From Roseburia sp. (GTDB lineage Bacteria; Bacillota; Clostridia; Oscillospirales; Ruminococcaceae), in the NCBI GenBank assembly GCA_023666265.1, contig JAMPCH010000010.1:1-61988 (forward strand): 61,988 bases of DNA. The letters are read 5' to 3'. Below the pieces are notes generated by a model that ran no database searches, was not told the origin of the DNA, and saw only the letters and a program-made list of their open reading frames with translations. Positions 33,126 to 41,289 of the stretch are shown here, piece by piece. The translations under genes were made by a program, and so were the position numbers. The first letter of the stretch is position 1, and each line of letters opens with the position of its first letter.

Positions 33126-33899
33126 TCAAATGTAATATAAAAACTTATAATTCTTCTTATGATAAATAATCGCCCCGATCACGAGCACCACGATCGCGTA
33201 AAACACGGCGAGCAGGTGAAAAGAAAGCTGTGGGACGGAACCCTCCAAAATAATTTTACGAAAATACCGGATATAGACATAAATGGGATTCAGATAAAAT
33301 AAATACTGAACCTTTTGCGAATAAGCGTCGATGTTGTAAAAGATCGCCGACACATACATCAGCAGCAATGTAAAGATGTCGTAAAGATATTTCATATCCC
33401 GAAACATCAGGTAAAGCGCGGATAAGATCAGCCCCATTCCCAAATTAAAGACCAACAGGCAGACGATCGGATACAATAAAAGAATAAATTTCCAGCTGAA
33501 CGCGATATGATCGATCGCGCAAAAAACGAACAGCACCATCAGATTGATTGCGAAGTTGATCAGCGCGGAAACGTTCTTGGAAAGCAGGAACATATATTTC
33601 GGGACGTTGACCTTGGAAAAGATCGGGGAATTATCGTAAAGCGCCGTCATACCCGTAGCGGTGGATTCCTTAAAGTAATTAAAGATCAAGTTCCCGCAGA
33701 AAAGATAGATAATATAATGCGGCGTATTTCTGCCAAAAAACTGCGTAAATACGAGCGCCATGACCCCGAGCGTCATCAGCGGACCCAGTACGCTCCAAAG
33801 CATACCGAGTACCGTCCGCTTGTATTTTTTTGTGAAGTCCCGCTTTACCAATTCCTCGAAAAGAAAGCGGTTCTGTTTTATTTTCTGTATTATTTTCAT
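33126..33899 (-). CDS. ABC polysaccharide exporter, permease subunit (Wzm/TagG type)
   Basis: 257 residues with six predicted transmembrane helices and the ABC-2 permease start: ELVKRDFTKKYKRTVLGMLWSVLGPLMTLGVMALVFTQFFG. Ends with LNPIYVYIRYFRKIILEG and a last helix. It forms the export channel with the ATPase gene that starts 24 bases after its stop. A+T-rich compared with core genes. Confidence 0.92.
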   Translation of the reverse strand: MKIIQKIKQNRFLFEELVKRDFTKKYKRTVLGMLWSVLGPLMTLGVMALVFTQFFGRNTPHYIIYLFCGNLIFNYFKESTATGMTALYDNSPIFSKVNVPKYMFLLSKNVSALINFAINLMVLFVFCAIDHIAFSWKFILLLYPIVCLLVFNLGMGLILSALYLMFRDMKYLYDIFTLLLMYVSAIFYNIDAYSQKVQYLFYLNPIYVYIRYFRKIILEGSVPQLSFHLLAVFYAIVVLVIGAIIYHKKNYKFLYYI

Positions 33900-33929
33900 T
33901 TGTTATCCCTTACTTCATTTCGCGCTTAT

Positions 33930-34649
33930 TTAAGTGCGAACGCGCCTTATCGCTTTTTTTAAGATCAATCTCCTTCGACTCTCGGGCGGAAACAGAAAGC
34001 AACCGAGCCTCTTTTTGAGCGTACAATTTACGTCGATCCGTGTTATTTCTTTGATTTTCGCGTTTTTGCTTTTCGCGTAGGTAATATAAATACCGGTAAA
34101 GATCTCGCCGAGATAACCGTCGGTTCGGTCGCCGCTATGCGTTTTACGGAAATCGAATTCCTCCAAAACCGAAAATAAAATCTCGCAGTATTCGGAAAAA
34201 AATTCCTTTCGCATGATAAACATATTACAGAAATAATGCTTCTCCTGCGCTAAATATTGCTCGGCAAACGGCAGGATATTCGGGTATTTCTCTTTTACGA
34301 TCTCGAGAAACAATTCTAAATCCGCCGCATATTGATTTTTCGCGGTAATGTAATAATCGCGCACGGAAACCTCCATACGCTCCGCGTAGGGGATCACGAT
34401 GTCCTGCCCCAAAATCAGCTCCCGGTTTTTTTCGGCGTTCCCGAGAAGCCGCTCCTTTTGTCTTTGAGACAATCGACCAAGCGCTAGATATGTTTTTTTT
34501 ATACGTTCGTCGAAGCAGAAAAAACGGCGATAATGACAAAAGCCGTAATAATCCGCCCGAATATTTTTCCAAACGAAATAATGCGCCGTCAGCTCGCAGT
34601 AATCGCGATTTTTTTCGGAAATATTATTTCCGGTATGATCGCCGATCAT
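33930..34649 (-). CDS. DUF4422 glycosyltransferase-like protein, start codon in doubt
   Basis: 239 residues from the first usable ATG. EGMIGDHTGNNISEKNRDYCELTAHYFVWKNI and YYGFCHYRRFF are the DUF4422 signature, found in capsule loci and thought to be a glycosyltransferase. The homologous N-terminus continues upstream in frame (IKIFLCCHSGYETIP..PIQCGRVLNPPIEG) to 34760, but that stretch has no ATG, GTG or TTG. A very strong ribosome site (GGAGGTGATC, 34774 downward) stands 9 bases before a TTT codon where a start is expected. Either a near-cognate start is used, or a point mutation has damaged the gene. Confidence 0.72.
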   Translation of the reverse strand: MIGDHTGNNISEKNRDYCELTAHYFVWKNIRADYYGFCHYRRFFCFDERIKKTYLALGRLSQRQKERLLGNAEKNRELILGQDIVIPYAERMEVSVRDYYITAKNQYAADLELFLEIVKEKYPNILPFAEQYLAQEKHYFCNMFIMRKEFFSEYCEILFSVLEEFDFRKTHSGDRTDGYLGEIFTGIYITYAKSKNAKIKEITRIDVNCTLKKRLGCFLFPPESRRRLILKKAIRRVRT

Positions 34650-34786
34650 ACCCTCGATCGGCGGATTTAAGACCCGTCCGCATTGAATGGGGATACATAG
34701 CGGAGGTATCGTTTCATAACCGCTGTGACAGCAGAGAAAAATTTTGATCTCGTTATTAAAGGGGGATCACCTCCATATTTAATTTA

Positions 34787-35777
34787 TTATGATTTCTCGA
34801 AAGGAAAGAAAAACGGCTTCATTTTTTTCCAAAGGAATTTACCGAATCTCACAATCGCAAAATTCAGCAGACAAGCGGCAAACGTAAAAAGTGCCATCAT
34901 TGCTATACAAAATTTATAACTTCTACCGAGAAACAGATGTGAAGTCAATAATCTGGCTCCCCAATGATTTAGATAAATTGTCAATGAAAGGGACGCGAAA
35001 AAACGCATCCACCTAAACCGAAATAATCGGCTTATGTAACTTTTATCGGAAAATGTAATGGCAAGCGCGATCGGTAAAATAAACAATACCGAAAACAACG
35101 AGGCGTTATCCTTAAGAAAAAACCATACCCCAAAAAAGATGATCCACAGTAGCGCCTCCAAAATCGTCAATAAAATTTGTACCTTTTTGTTTATGTCTGT
35201 GCATTTCAGGCGATTACATATCAGCCACGCAACGATACCGAAACACAAACCGCAAATTGCCCGAATGATCCCGCCTAAAACAAATCCGTAGAGTGTAGGA
35301 TGAGGCAGGATTACATAATTATTTGTCTGAGCCATATAACCCAACGATATTACAGCTACCAATGGCGAAAAAACATATAAAGTAAATTCCCTGTTTTTAT
35401 AAAGCATATACGCCAAAGGCAACATACAAATAAACATCGCCGACAAATACCAAGTCGGAGCATTGTATTCTATCCGAACACCGGAATATGTCATTAAAAA
35501 CAATTCAGGAAATATTCTCACTAAAACATTCGATAAACTTTCTACAACTGTTTGCCATAAGCATTCCCGATATTACAAAATAAAAATGAACAACTACTCT
35601 CCCACTCCAAAGCGGTGAGAAAAACCGTGTGTTCTCACCCACAAATATATCGGTGTGCGTTAAAAAAATCAAGAGGGCAAGAACAAGCCTCAAAAAATCC
35701 AACTGATAATTTCTCGACTTTGTTGTATCAACTACTTGCTTATCTGCCGCCGCTTCCTGTCTCATCATTATATCCAT
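34787..35777 (-). pseudogene. Broken acyltransferase family 3 gene
   Basis: Two reading frames in different phases make one protein. The first (35777 to 35505) has YQLDFLRLVLALLIFLTHTD and VVHFYFVISGMLMANS, the start of an Acyl_transf_3 protein. The second (35521 to 34787, 244 residues) has YNAPTWYLSAMFICMLPL and the later helices up to YLNHWGARLL. Compared with the intact relative at 37511-38566, about 40 residues are missing between the two parts, so there is a deletion plus a frameshift near 35505-35521. Such enzymes O-acetylate or acylate surface sugars. The region is strongly A+T-rich. Confidence 0.8.
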
Positions 35778-35797
35778 TCCATACGTAAAGATAATTC

Positions 35798-36949
35798 TCA
35801 CACATTCTCGCATATTTCCAACGCCCGCTCCAGCGCCTGATCCATATTATAATACTTAAAATCCCCGAGCCTTCCGCAACAGATCAGCCCGTCCACGCGA
35901 TCCGCGAGCGCGCGGTATTTTTTATACCGCTCCATGCTTTCGGCGGTAAGAACGGGGTAATACGGCTCCGCCGCGCCGTCGGGATCGTAAGGAAGCGGGT
36001 ATTCGACGGCGTAACTGCTCCCCGACTTGTCCTGAACCGGCAGTTTTTTATATTCCGTAATTCTTGTAAAACCCTCCGCCTGCGGATATGCTACGACCGG
36101 CATATCCTGAACGCTGTCCTTCTCCTCGTATTTCCATTCAAACCGAAGCGACCGGTACGGTAATCTTCCGAACCGATAGCCGAAAAGTTCGTCCACCGCG
36201 CCCGAATAAATCAACGGTACTTTTAACGAAACACCGTCCAAAACGATCTCGTCGCCGACGATTTTGATATGCTCGAGCGCGTTTATTCCGAGCCGAACGG
36301 TGATCCTTTCGTGATCCAGTAAATTTTCAAAAAAACGGACAAAGGAATGCTTCGGCATCGCCTGAAATTCATCGTCAAAATATCCGACCTCGTAGGAAAA
36401 ACGAAGCGGAACACGCTTCAACACCGAGGAGTCGATCTCGCTCGGCGAAATCCCCCATTGCTTCGCGGTATAAAGGCTATAATCCTTTTCAAATAAAAAC
36501 CGCGCGTACTGCCGCACGATCGGATCCGCACATTCCAGCGTTTCCACAACCGTTGCCGTTAATTTTCCGCCAAAAGCATCCTTGATCCGCCGCTTCAGCT
36601 CCGCCGCGTCGTTCTCGGAATAAAAATCGTCGATCGTCCGGAAGTTAAACGGCGTCGGCGTACATTTTCCGTCTATTTCCGCACCGCAGGTGAGCTTGTA
36701 CGGCTCCCATTCCTCAAAGCGGCGCATATAATCATACAACTTTTTTTTTGCGGTATGAAACGTATGCGGACCGTACCGCTGCACCAAAAAGCCGTGTTCG
36801 TCGGTATAGTCGTACATGTTCCCGCCGATATGATCCCTACGCTCAAGGATCAAGACTTTTTTTCCTTTTTCCGTCAAATGGCGGGCGATCACGCTTCCCG
36901 TCAGCCCGCACCCGACAATGACCGCGTCGTATTTGAAAGGAATCGTCAC
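35798..36949 (-). CDS. glf: UDP-galactopyranose mutase (copy 2)
   Basis: 383 residues. VGCGLTGSVIARHLTEKGKKVLILERRDHIGGNMYDY, RYGPHTFHTAKK, and the end CCGRLGDFKYYNMDQALERAL. A complete UGM, clearly diverged from copy 1 (31253-32341) and slightly longer. It overlaps the RfbC-type gene by 4 bases. Two mutases in one locus may serve two donors or reflect merging of two older loci. Confidence 0.95.
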   Translation of the reverse strand: MTIPFKYDAVIVGCGLTGSVIARHLTEKGKKVLILERRDHIGGNMYDYTDEHGFLVQRYGPHTFHTAKKKLYDYMRRFEEWEPYKLTCGAEIDGKCTPTPFNFRTIDDFYSENDAAELKRRIKDAFGGKLTATVVETLECADPIVRQYARFLFEKDYSLYTAKQWGISPSEIDSSVLKRVPLRFSYEVGYFDDEFQAMPKHSFVRFFENLLDHERITVRLGINALEHIKIVGDEIVLDGVSLKVPLIYSGAVDELFGYRFGRLPYRSLRFEWKYEEKDSVQDMPVVAYPQAEGFTRITEYKKLPVQDKSGSSYAVEYPLPYDPDGAAEPYYPVLTAESMERYKKYRALADRVDGLICCGRLGDFKYYNMDQALERALEICENV

Positions 36950-37527
36950 CGAAGACCACCGTACCTTTTCATAAACTCTTTGAAACTATGCAAATTCTGA
37001 TCCTTCTCGGCGAGGATCACCCTTTCCGCTCCGCCGATCCGTTCTAAGCCCCACTCTACGCCGATCTCGGGATCGTTCCACACGATCCCGTCGTCAAGCT
37101 CGCCGTAAAATTTTTCCGCGCACTTATAGGACACCACCGAATTTTCCTCCAGCACCAGATACCCGTGCGCGCAACCGCCCGGAACGAGGATCTCGTTGTG
37201 CTTTTCACCGATCAGATCAAAGCTCATCCATTTTTTGAAGGTGGGACTTTTCGGACGCAAATCCACGACCACGTCGTAAACGTGACCGTGAATACAGCGA
37301 ACCAACTTAGGCTGCTGCTTTTCCCGCTGAAAATGCAAGGCGCGGATCACGCCCTTATGCGAGGTGGTATAAAACACCTCCATGAGATCGTGCTTGATCC
37401 CGTTCGCCTCAAAGATCTCCTTGGAATAATCCTTGGTGAAACAGCCGCGAACGTCGTCGGCGTTAAACGGGGTGATCTCGATCAAACCCGGGATTTCGGT
37501 TTCGTGAAATTCAAATTTTTGGATCAT
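36946..37527 (-). CDS. dTDP-4-dehydrorhamnose 3,5-epimerase family protein (RfbC-like)
   Basis: 193 residues from MIQKFEFHETEIPG, with AAAGGAAA before the ATG. RALHFQREKQQPKLVRCIHGHVYDVVVDLR holds the catalytic histidine, and LVPGGCAHGYLVL the cupin strand; the second tyrosine region is also there. Because the neighbouring genes make CDP-4-keto-6-deoxyglucose rather than dTDP-sugars, it may epimerise a CDP-linked keto sugar. That substrate is inferred from context only. Confidence 0.85.
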   Translation of the reverse strand: MIQKFEFHETEIPGLIEITPFNADDVRGCFTKDYSKEIFEANGIKHDLMEVFYTTSHKGVIRALHFQREKQQPKLVRCIHGHVYDVVVDLRPKSPTFKKWMSFDLIGEKHNEILVPGGCAHGYLVLEENSVVSYKCAEKFYGELDDGIVWNDPEIGVEWGLERIGGAERVILAEKDQNLHSFKEFMKRYGGLR

Positions 37528-38566
37528 TTTCAATTTCCTTTCTTTTGCGCCAAGCCGCCGCAAAACAAGCCACTCTGCAAGTCAACATAATCGCCAGTGC
37601 GTATAACAGTGAGGAAACGACATAAATTGGCAGCAACGTCCAATAATCCAACAAGGGAAAGAGCCTCGGAATAAGATAGCGAATTGTCCAGTGACTGCAA
37701 TACAGATAAACGCTATATTTTCCTAAAAATAACGAAAAGCCGTTTTTCAAAGGACGTCTTTCGTTTCCAGCAAATATTCCCGCAAGCGCCAGCGTCATTG
37801 CTAAAACCAAAAAATAATCGGCGTATGTTTTAAAAAAGAAGGCGGTATACATAATTACCAATCCCAGTATAAACAGACCGCCTGTTTGGTAAACCCGACT
37901 TTTCTTCAGAGAAAGCGAAATTCTGTAACAAACCGCCCCCATACACAGTCCCGCGAAAACCCGAAACAAGCCGATAAACGGATATCCGCTCGCAAAGCTC
38001 CAAATATCCAGGTGTACGCAGTTCCTGCAAATAAAGCCGTAAATCAACAACGGCGTTAAAATCGATCCAATGTGAAAAAAGAAATCCCTAAATCTCCCCC
38101 AAAAATATAAAAACAAGGGCATACAGATCAAATACGCCGAGAGATACCAAAGCGGAAGATTCAAAAATATTTTATAGATTCCACTTTGAGGAAGCAACAG
38201 GATTTCATACAACATATACGGCAAGTCCTGCGCGTCGATCTCTCCGTTGAGAAAAAACACCATGTAATGGATTACTACGGAAATCGCCACTACAGGGAAC
38301 AACTTCTTAAACTGTTTTGTCGTGTAATCAAAAGCAACTTTTCCCGCCGAAACACGCTTACCTCCGTCGATATGCTTAACCGCAAAATATCCGCTTAGAA
38401 TCAAGAAAAACTCTACCGCGATGTATCCGCCCGCAAACGGATAATTTTCGCCGACCGGTCTTAAACCGTGAGAGTGACACATTAAAACGATCAATGCAAA
38501 AACAAAACGCAGTACCTCTATGAACGCATATCGGGGAGGCGGTTGACCTACAGTGCTTTCAGCCAT
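37511..38566 (-). CDS. Acyltransferase family 3 membrane protein
   Basis: 351 residues with about ten hydrophobic segments. RYAFIEVLRFVFALIVLMCHSHGL (catalytic-type histidine), GGYIAVEFFLILSGYFAVKH and NLPLWYLSAYLICMPLF are the family's marks. It probably transfers an acetyl or other acyl group to the glycan across the membrane. It overlaps both neighbours (16-19 bases). A+T-rich compared with core genes. Confidence 0.88.
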   Translation of the reverse strand: MAESTVGQPPPRYAFIEVLRFVFALIVLMCHSHGLRPVGENYPFAGGYIAVEFFLILSGYFAVKHIDGGKRVSAGKVAFDYTTKQFKKLFPVVAISVVIHYMVFFLNGEIDAQDLPYMLYEILLLPQSGIYKIFLNLPLWYLSAYLICMPLFLYFWGRFRDFFFHIGSILTPLLIYGFICRNCVHLDIWSFASGYPFIGLFRVFAGLCMGAVCYRISLSLKKSRVYQTGGLFILGLVIMYTAFFFKTYADYFLVLAMTLALAGIFAGNERRPLKNGFSLFLGKYSVYLYCSHWTIRYLIPRLFPLLDYWTLLPIYVVSSLLYALAIMLTCRVACFAAAWRKRKEIENDPKI

Positions 38567-39453
38567 TCCATCGTCCTCCTTACGCCCTCCGAAAATGGTA
38601 CTTCCGCTTTAAAGCCCGTATCCCCTTCGGTCAGCGAGCAGTCGAATTCCTCAAGCGGCAGATTCACTCCCGTAAAGGGAACGTCCCCGAAAATGAAATC
38701 CCGATCCGGGGCAAGCGCCGCCTTCATCTCCAGAATGAACTCCCGCAAGGGTTTCGCGTTTGAGCTACCGATCAAGTAATGGCAAAAGGGCTTCCCGTGC
38801 GCGCCGATCAGGCGGAACGCCCGCGCGACATCGTCGATATACACAAAATCGTAATTCTGCGTCCCCGCCGTGAATTGGAGCTGTTCTCCGGCGAGGATCT
38901 TCCGGATCGTGGTATTCACAAAGCGCGGGGAAAGCTCGCCCACGCCGTACGCGTTGGTGATCTTCGCCCATACCAGGTCGATCCCGACGTCCGCCGCGAC
39001 GCTCGCGCACATCGTATGCGCGACCAGCTTGCCGCTCCCGTAAATATAGCCAAGTCCCGGCTTGTTGCCCTGACGGTACGCCGCCGAGACCGTTTCATGC
39101 TCCATGATCGAGCCGGCGCAGACAAATTTTTTACAGTTCATCGCCTTTGCCGCGCGCAGGCAGTCCACCGTCCACTGCGCGTTTCGCAACTGGAGCGCGG
39201 TATCCGCTCTCGCCGCGCCCGCCGAGCCAGCCCACGCGAAATGATAAAATACGTCGATGTCCCGGTCGGAGATCCTTTCGGGTAGCGTTTCACTTTGATC
39301 CAACTCATGCGGTACGAACCGCACGTTCGCAGGAAGATTGCTACGGTAGCCGTCCCGATCCAGCGCAATGACCTCAATCCCGCTTTCGATCAGTTCCTTT
39401 ACGAGCGCACCGCCCACAAACCCGTTCGCGCCCGTTACCAAAGCCTTTTTCAT
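38548..39453 (-). CDS. NAD(P)-dependent sugar epimerase/reductase (extended SDR)
   Basis: 301 residues. Rossmann start ALVTGANGFVGGALVKELIESG, catalytic serine in CAGSIMEHE and the YxxxK motif as YGSGK in YIYGSGKLVAH. It lies between the CDP-glucose dehydratase and acyltransferase genes and is the best candidate for the final 4-keto reduction of the CDP-6-deoxyhexose. The stereochemistry cannot be read from sequence. Confidence 0.88.
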   Translation of the reverse strand: MKKALVTGANGFVGGALVKELIESGIEVIALDRDGYRSNLPANVRFVPHELDQSETLPERISDRDIDVFYHFAWAGSAGAARADTALQLRNAQWTVDCLRAAKAMNCKKFVCAGSIMEHETVSAAYRQGNKPGLGYIYGSGKLVAHTMCASVAADVGIDLVWAKITNAYGVGELSPRFVNTTIRKILAGEQLQFTAGTQNYDFVYIDDVARAFRLIGAHGKPFCHYLIGSSNAKPLREFILEMKAALAPDRDFIFGDVPFTGVNLPLEEFDCSLTEGDTGFKAEVPFSEGVRRTMEWLKAL

Positions 39454-39457
39454 TTTC

Positions 39458-40507
39458 TCACCCCAAATATTCCCGTATCTGCCGTTCCATCACAGCGTTT
39501 ATATCCGCGCCGGAAAGGCACGCCTTGCTCCATTCGACCGTTTTTTCGACGGCGTCGTCGATATGCCAACGCGGCTTCCATTTCAGCGTTGCTTTAATTT
39601 TTGAGCAGTCCAGCTTCAAGAAATTCGCCTCGTGCGGCGCGTTCGCCTCCGAAACGTTTTTCCAAGCCGCGTTCCCGCCCCACGCCTGACAGAACAGATC
39701 CACAAGCTCGCCCGTTTCCACACAGTCGCAGTCGTCCGGACCGATGTTGTAGCTCCCGGCGAGCGCGCGATCCACATATTGCTTCATCGCAAGCGTCAGA
39801 TACGCAACGACCGGCTCCAGCACGTGCTGATAAGGGCGCGTGGAATACGGATTCCGAACAATGATCTCCTCGCCCTTTTCCATTGCCCGCACGCAGTCGG
39901 GAATGATCCGATCCTTGGCGAAATCCCCGCCGCCGATCACGTTCCCCGCGCGGCAGGTCGAAACCGCGATCGCCCTGTCCTTAAAAAACGAATTTTTATA
40001 GGAGGAGGTGACCAGCTCCGAGCAGCTTTTTGAATTGGAATAAGGGTCGTAGCCGTCCAACGCGTCGGTTTCGCGGTAGCCCCATTCCCACTCGTTATTT
40101 TTGTAAACCTTATCGGTCGTCACATTCACGAAAGACCGAACGCTCTCACAAAGGCGAACCGCCTCGCAGATATTGACCGTTCCCATAACGTTCGTCTCAT
40201 AGGTATAAACGGGATCGGCGTAGCTTTCGCGAACGATCGGCTGCGCCGCCATGTGGATCACGATCTCCGGCTTGTATTTTCGGAGCGTCGCGCAAAGCCT
40301 GTCCAAGTCGCGAATGTCGCCGTTGACCGAGGTCATGTCCTTCTCGATTTCCGCGATTTTGAACAGGCTCGGCTCGGTCGGCGGTTCAAGCGAATAGCCG
40401 ACGACCTTCGCCCCGAGCATTGCCAACACTTTGCACATCCAAGATCCTTTAAAACCGGTATGACCGGTTACTAAGACGGTTTTGTTTTTGTAGAAATCCA
40501 AATTCAT
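39458..40507 (-). CDS. rfbG: CDP-glucose 4,6-dehydratase
   Basis: 349 residues from MNLDFYKNKTVLVTGHTGFKGSWM; the start shares a base with the rfbF stop (TGATG), so upstream alternatives are rejected. YSLEPPTEPSLF, the TTDKVY segment with the catalytic Thr-Asp-Lys, and YSNSKSCSELV with YxxxK are specific for this family. It converts CDP-glucose to CDP-4-keto-6-deoxyglucose, right after the cytidylyltransferase that makes CDP-glucose. Confidence 0.95.
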   Translation of the reverse strand: MNLDFYKNKTVLVTGHTGFKGSWMCKVLAMLGAKVVGYSLEPPTEPSLFKIAEIEKDMTSVNGDIRDLDRLCATLRKYKPEIVIHMAAQPIVRESYADPVYTYETNVMGTVNICEAVRLCESVRSFVNVTTDKVYKNNEWEWGYRETDALDGYDPYSNSKSCSELVTSSYKNSFFKDRAIAVSTCRAGNVIGGGDFAKDRIIPDCVRAMEKGEEIIVRNPYSTRPYQHVLEPVVAYLTLAMKQYVDRALAGSYNIGPDDCDCVETGELVDLFCQAWGGNAAWKNVSEANAPHEANFLKLDCSKIKATLKWKPRWHIDDAVEKTVEWSKACLSGADINAVMERQIREYLG

Positions 40508-41289
40508 CAGTCGTTCCACACCTTCCAGGGAGCGTTTCCCCGCGCCCACAACTCCTCCAGCTTTTCCATTTCACGCACGGTATCCATACATTGCCAAAAT
40601 CCCTCGTGCTTATACGCCATGAGCTGATTTTCCCGCGCGGCGGTTTCGAGCGGCGTTTTTTCGAGTACGGTAGCGTCGTTCTCGATATAATCGATAAATT
40701 CCGGCTGACATACCATAAAGCCGATATTGATAAGATTTCCGTCGCCTGCGGTCTTTTCGCGAAATTCTTTAATGCGCCCCTGCTCGTCGATGTCGAGTAC
40801 CCCGAATCGCTGTCCCGCGTTATACGCCGACATCGTCACCATTTTCCCGTGTGAACGGTGAAACTTCAAAAGTGCGGCAATGTTCACGTCGGATACCCCG
40901 TCGCCGTAGGTCAGCATAAACGGCTCGTTTCCGATATGCTCCGCGACGCGCTTTACCCTGCCGCCGGTCATGGTATTCAGCCCCGTATCCACGACCGTTA
41001 CCTTCCAAGGCTCAGCGCTGTTCCGATGAACCGTCATTTCGTTTCGCCCGTTCGTGAAATCGAACGTAACGTCCGAGGTATGCAGAAAATAATCCGCGAA
41101 ATATTCCTTGATAACGTGCTGTTTATAGCCCGCGCAGATGATAAACTCGTTCAAGCCGTAATGCGAGTACAGCTTCATAATGTGCAATAAGATCGGCATT
41201 CCGCCAAGCTCGACCATGGGCTTTGGCTTAAAGCGGCTTTCCTCCGAGATACGCGTTCCGAAGCCGCCGGCGAGAATTACTGTTTTCAT
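40507..41289 (-). CDS. rfbF: Glucose-1-phosphate cytidylyltransferase
   Basis: 260 residues. VILAGGFGTRISEESRFKPKPMVELGGMPILLHIMK is the nucleotide-binding start, then YGDGVSDVNI (metal) and GFWQCMDTVREMEKLEELW. It joins CTP and glucose-1-phosphate. It overlaps the large glycosyltransferase gene by 4 bases (ATGA) and rfbG by one. No rfbH (the PLP-dependent 3-dehydratase needed for 3,6-dideoxy sugars) is in the locus, so the product should keep its 3-OH. Confidence 0.95.
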   Translation of the reverse strand: MKTVILAGGFGTRISEESRFKPKPMVELGGMPILLHIMKLYSHYGLNEFIICAGYKQHVIKEYFADYFLHTSDVTFDFTNGRNEMTVHRNSAEPWKVTVVDTGLNTMTGGRVKRVAEHIGNEPFMLTYGDGVSDVNIAALLKFHRSHGKMVTMSAYNAGQRFGVLDIDEQGRIKEFREKTAGDGNLINIGFMVCQPEFIDYIENDATVLEKTPLETAARENQLMAYKHEGFWQCMDTVREMEKLEELWARGNAPWKVWND

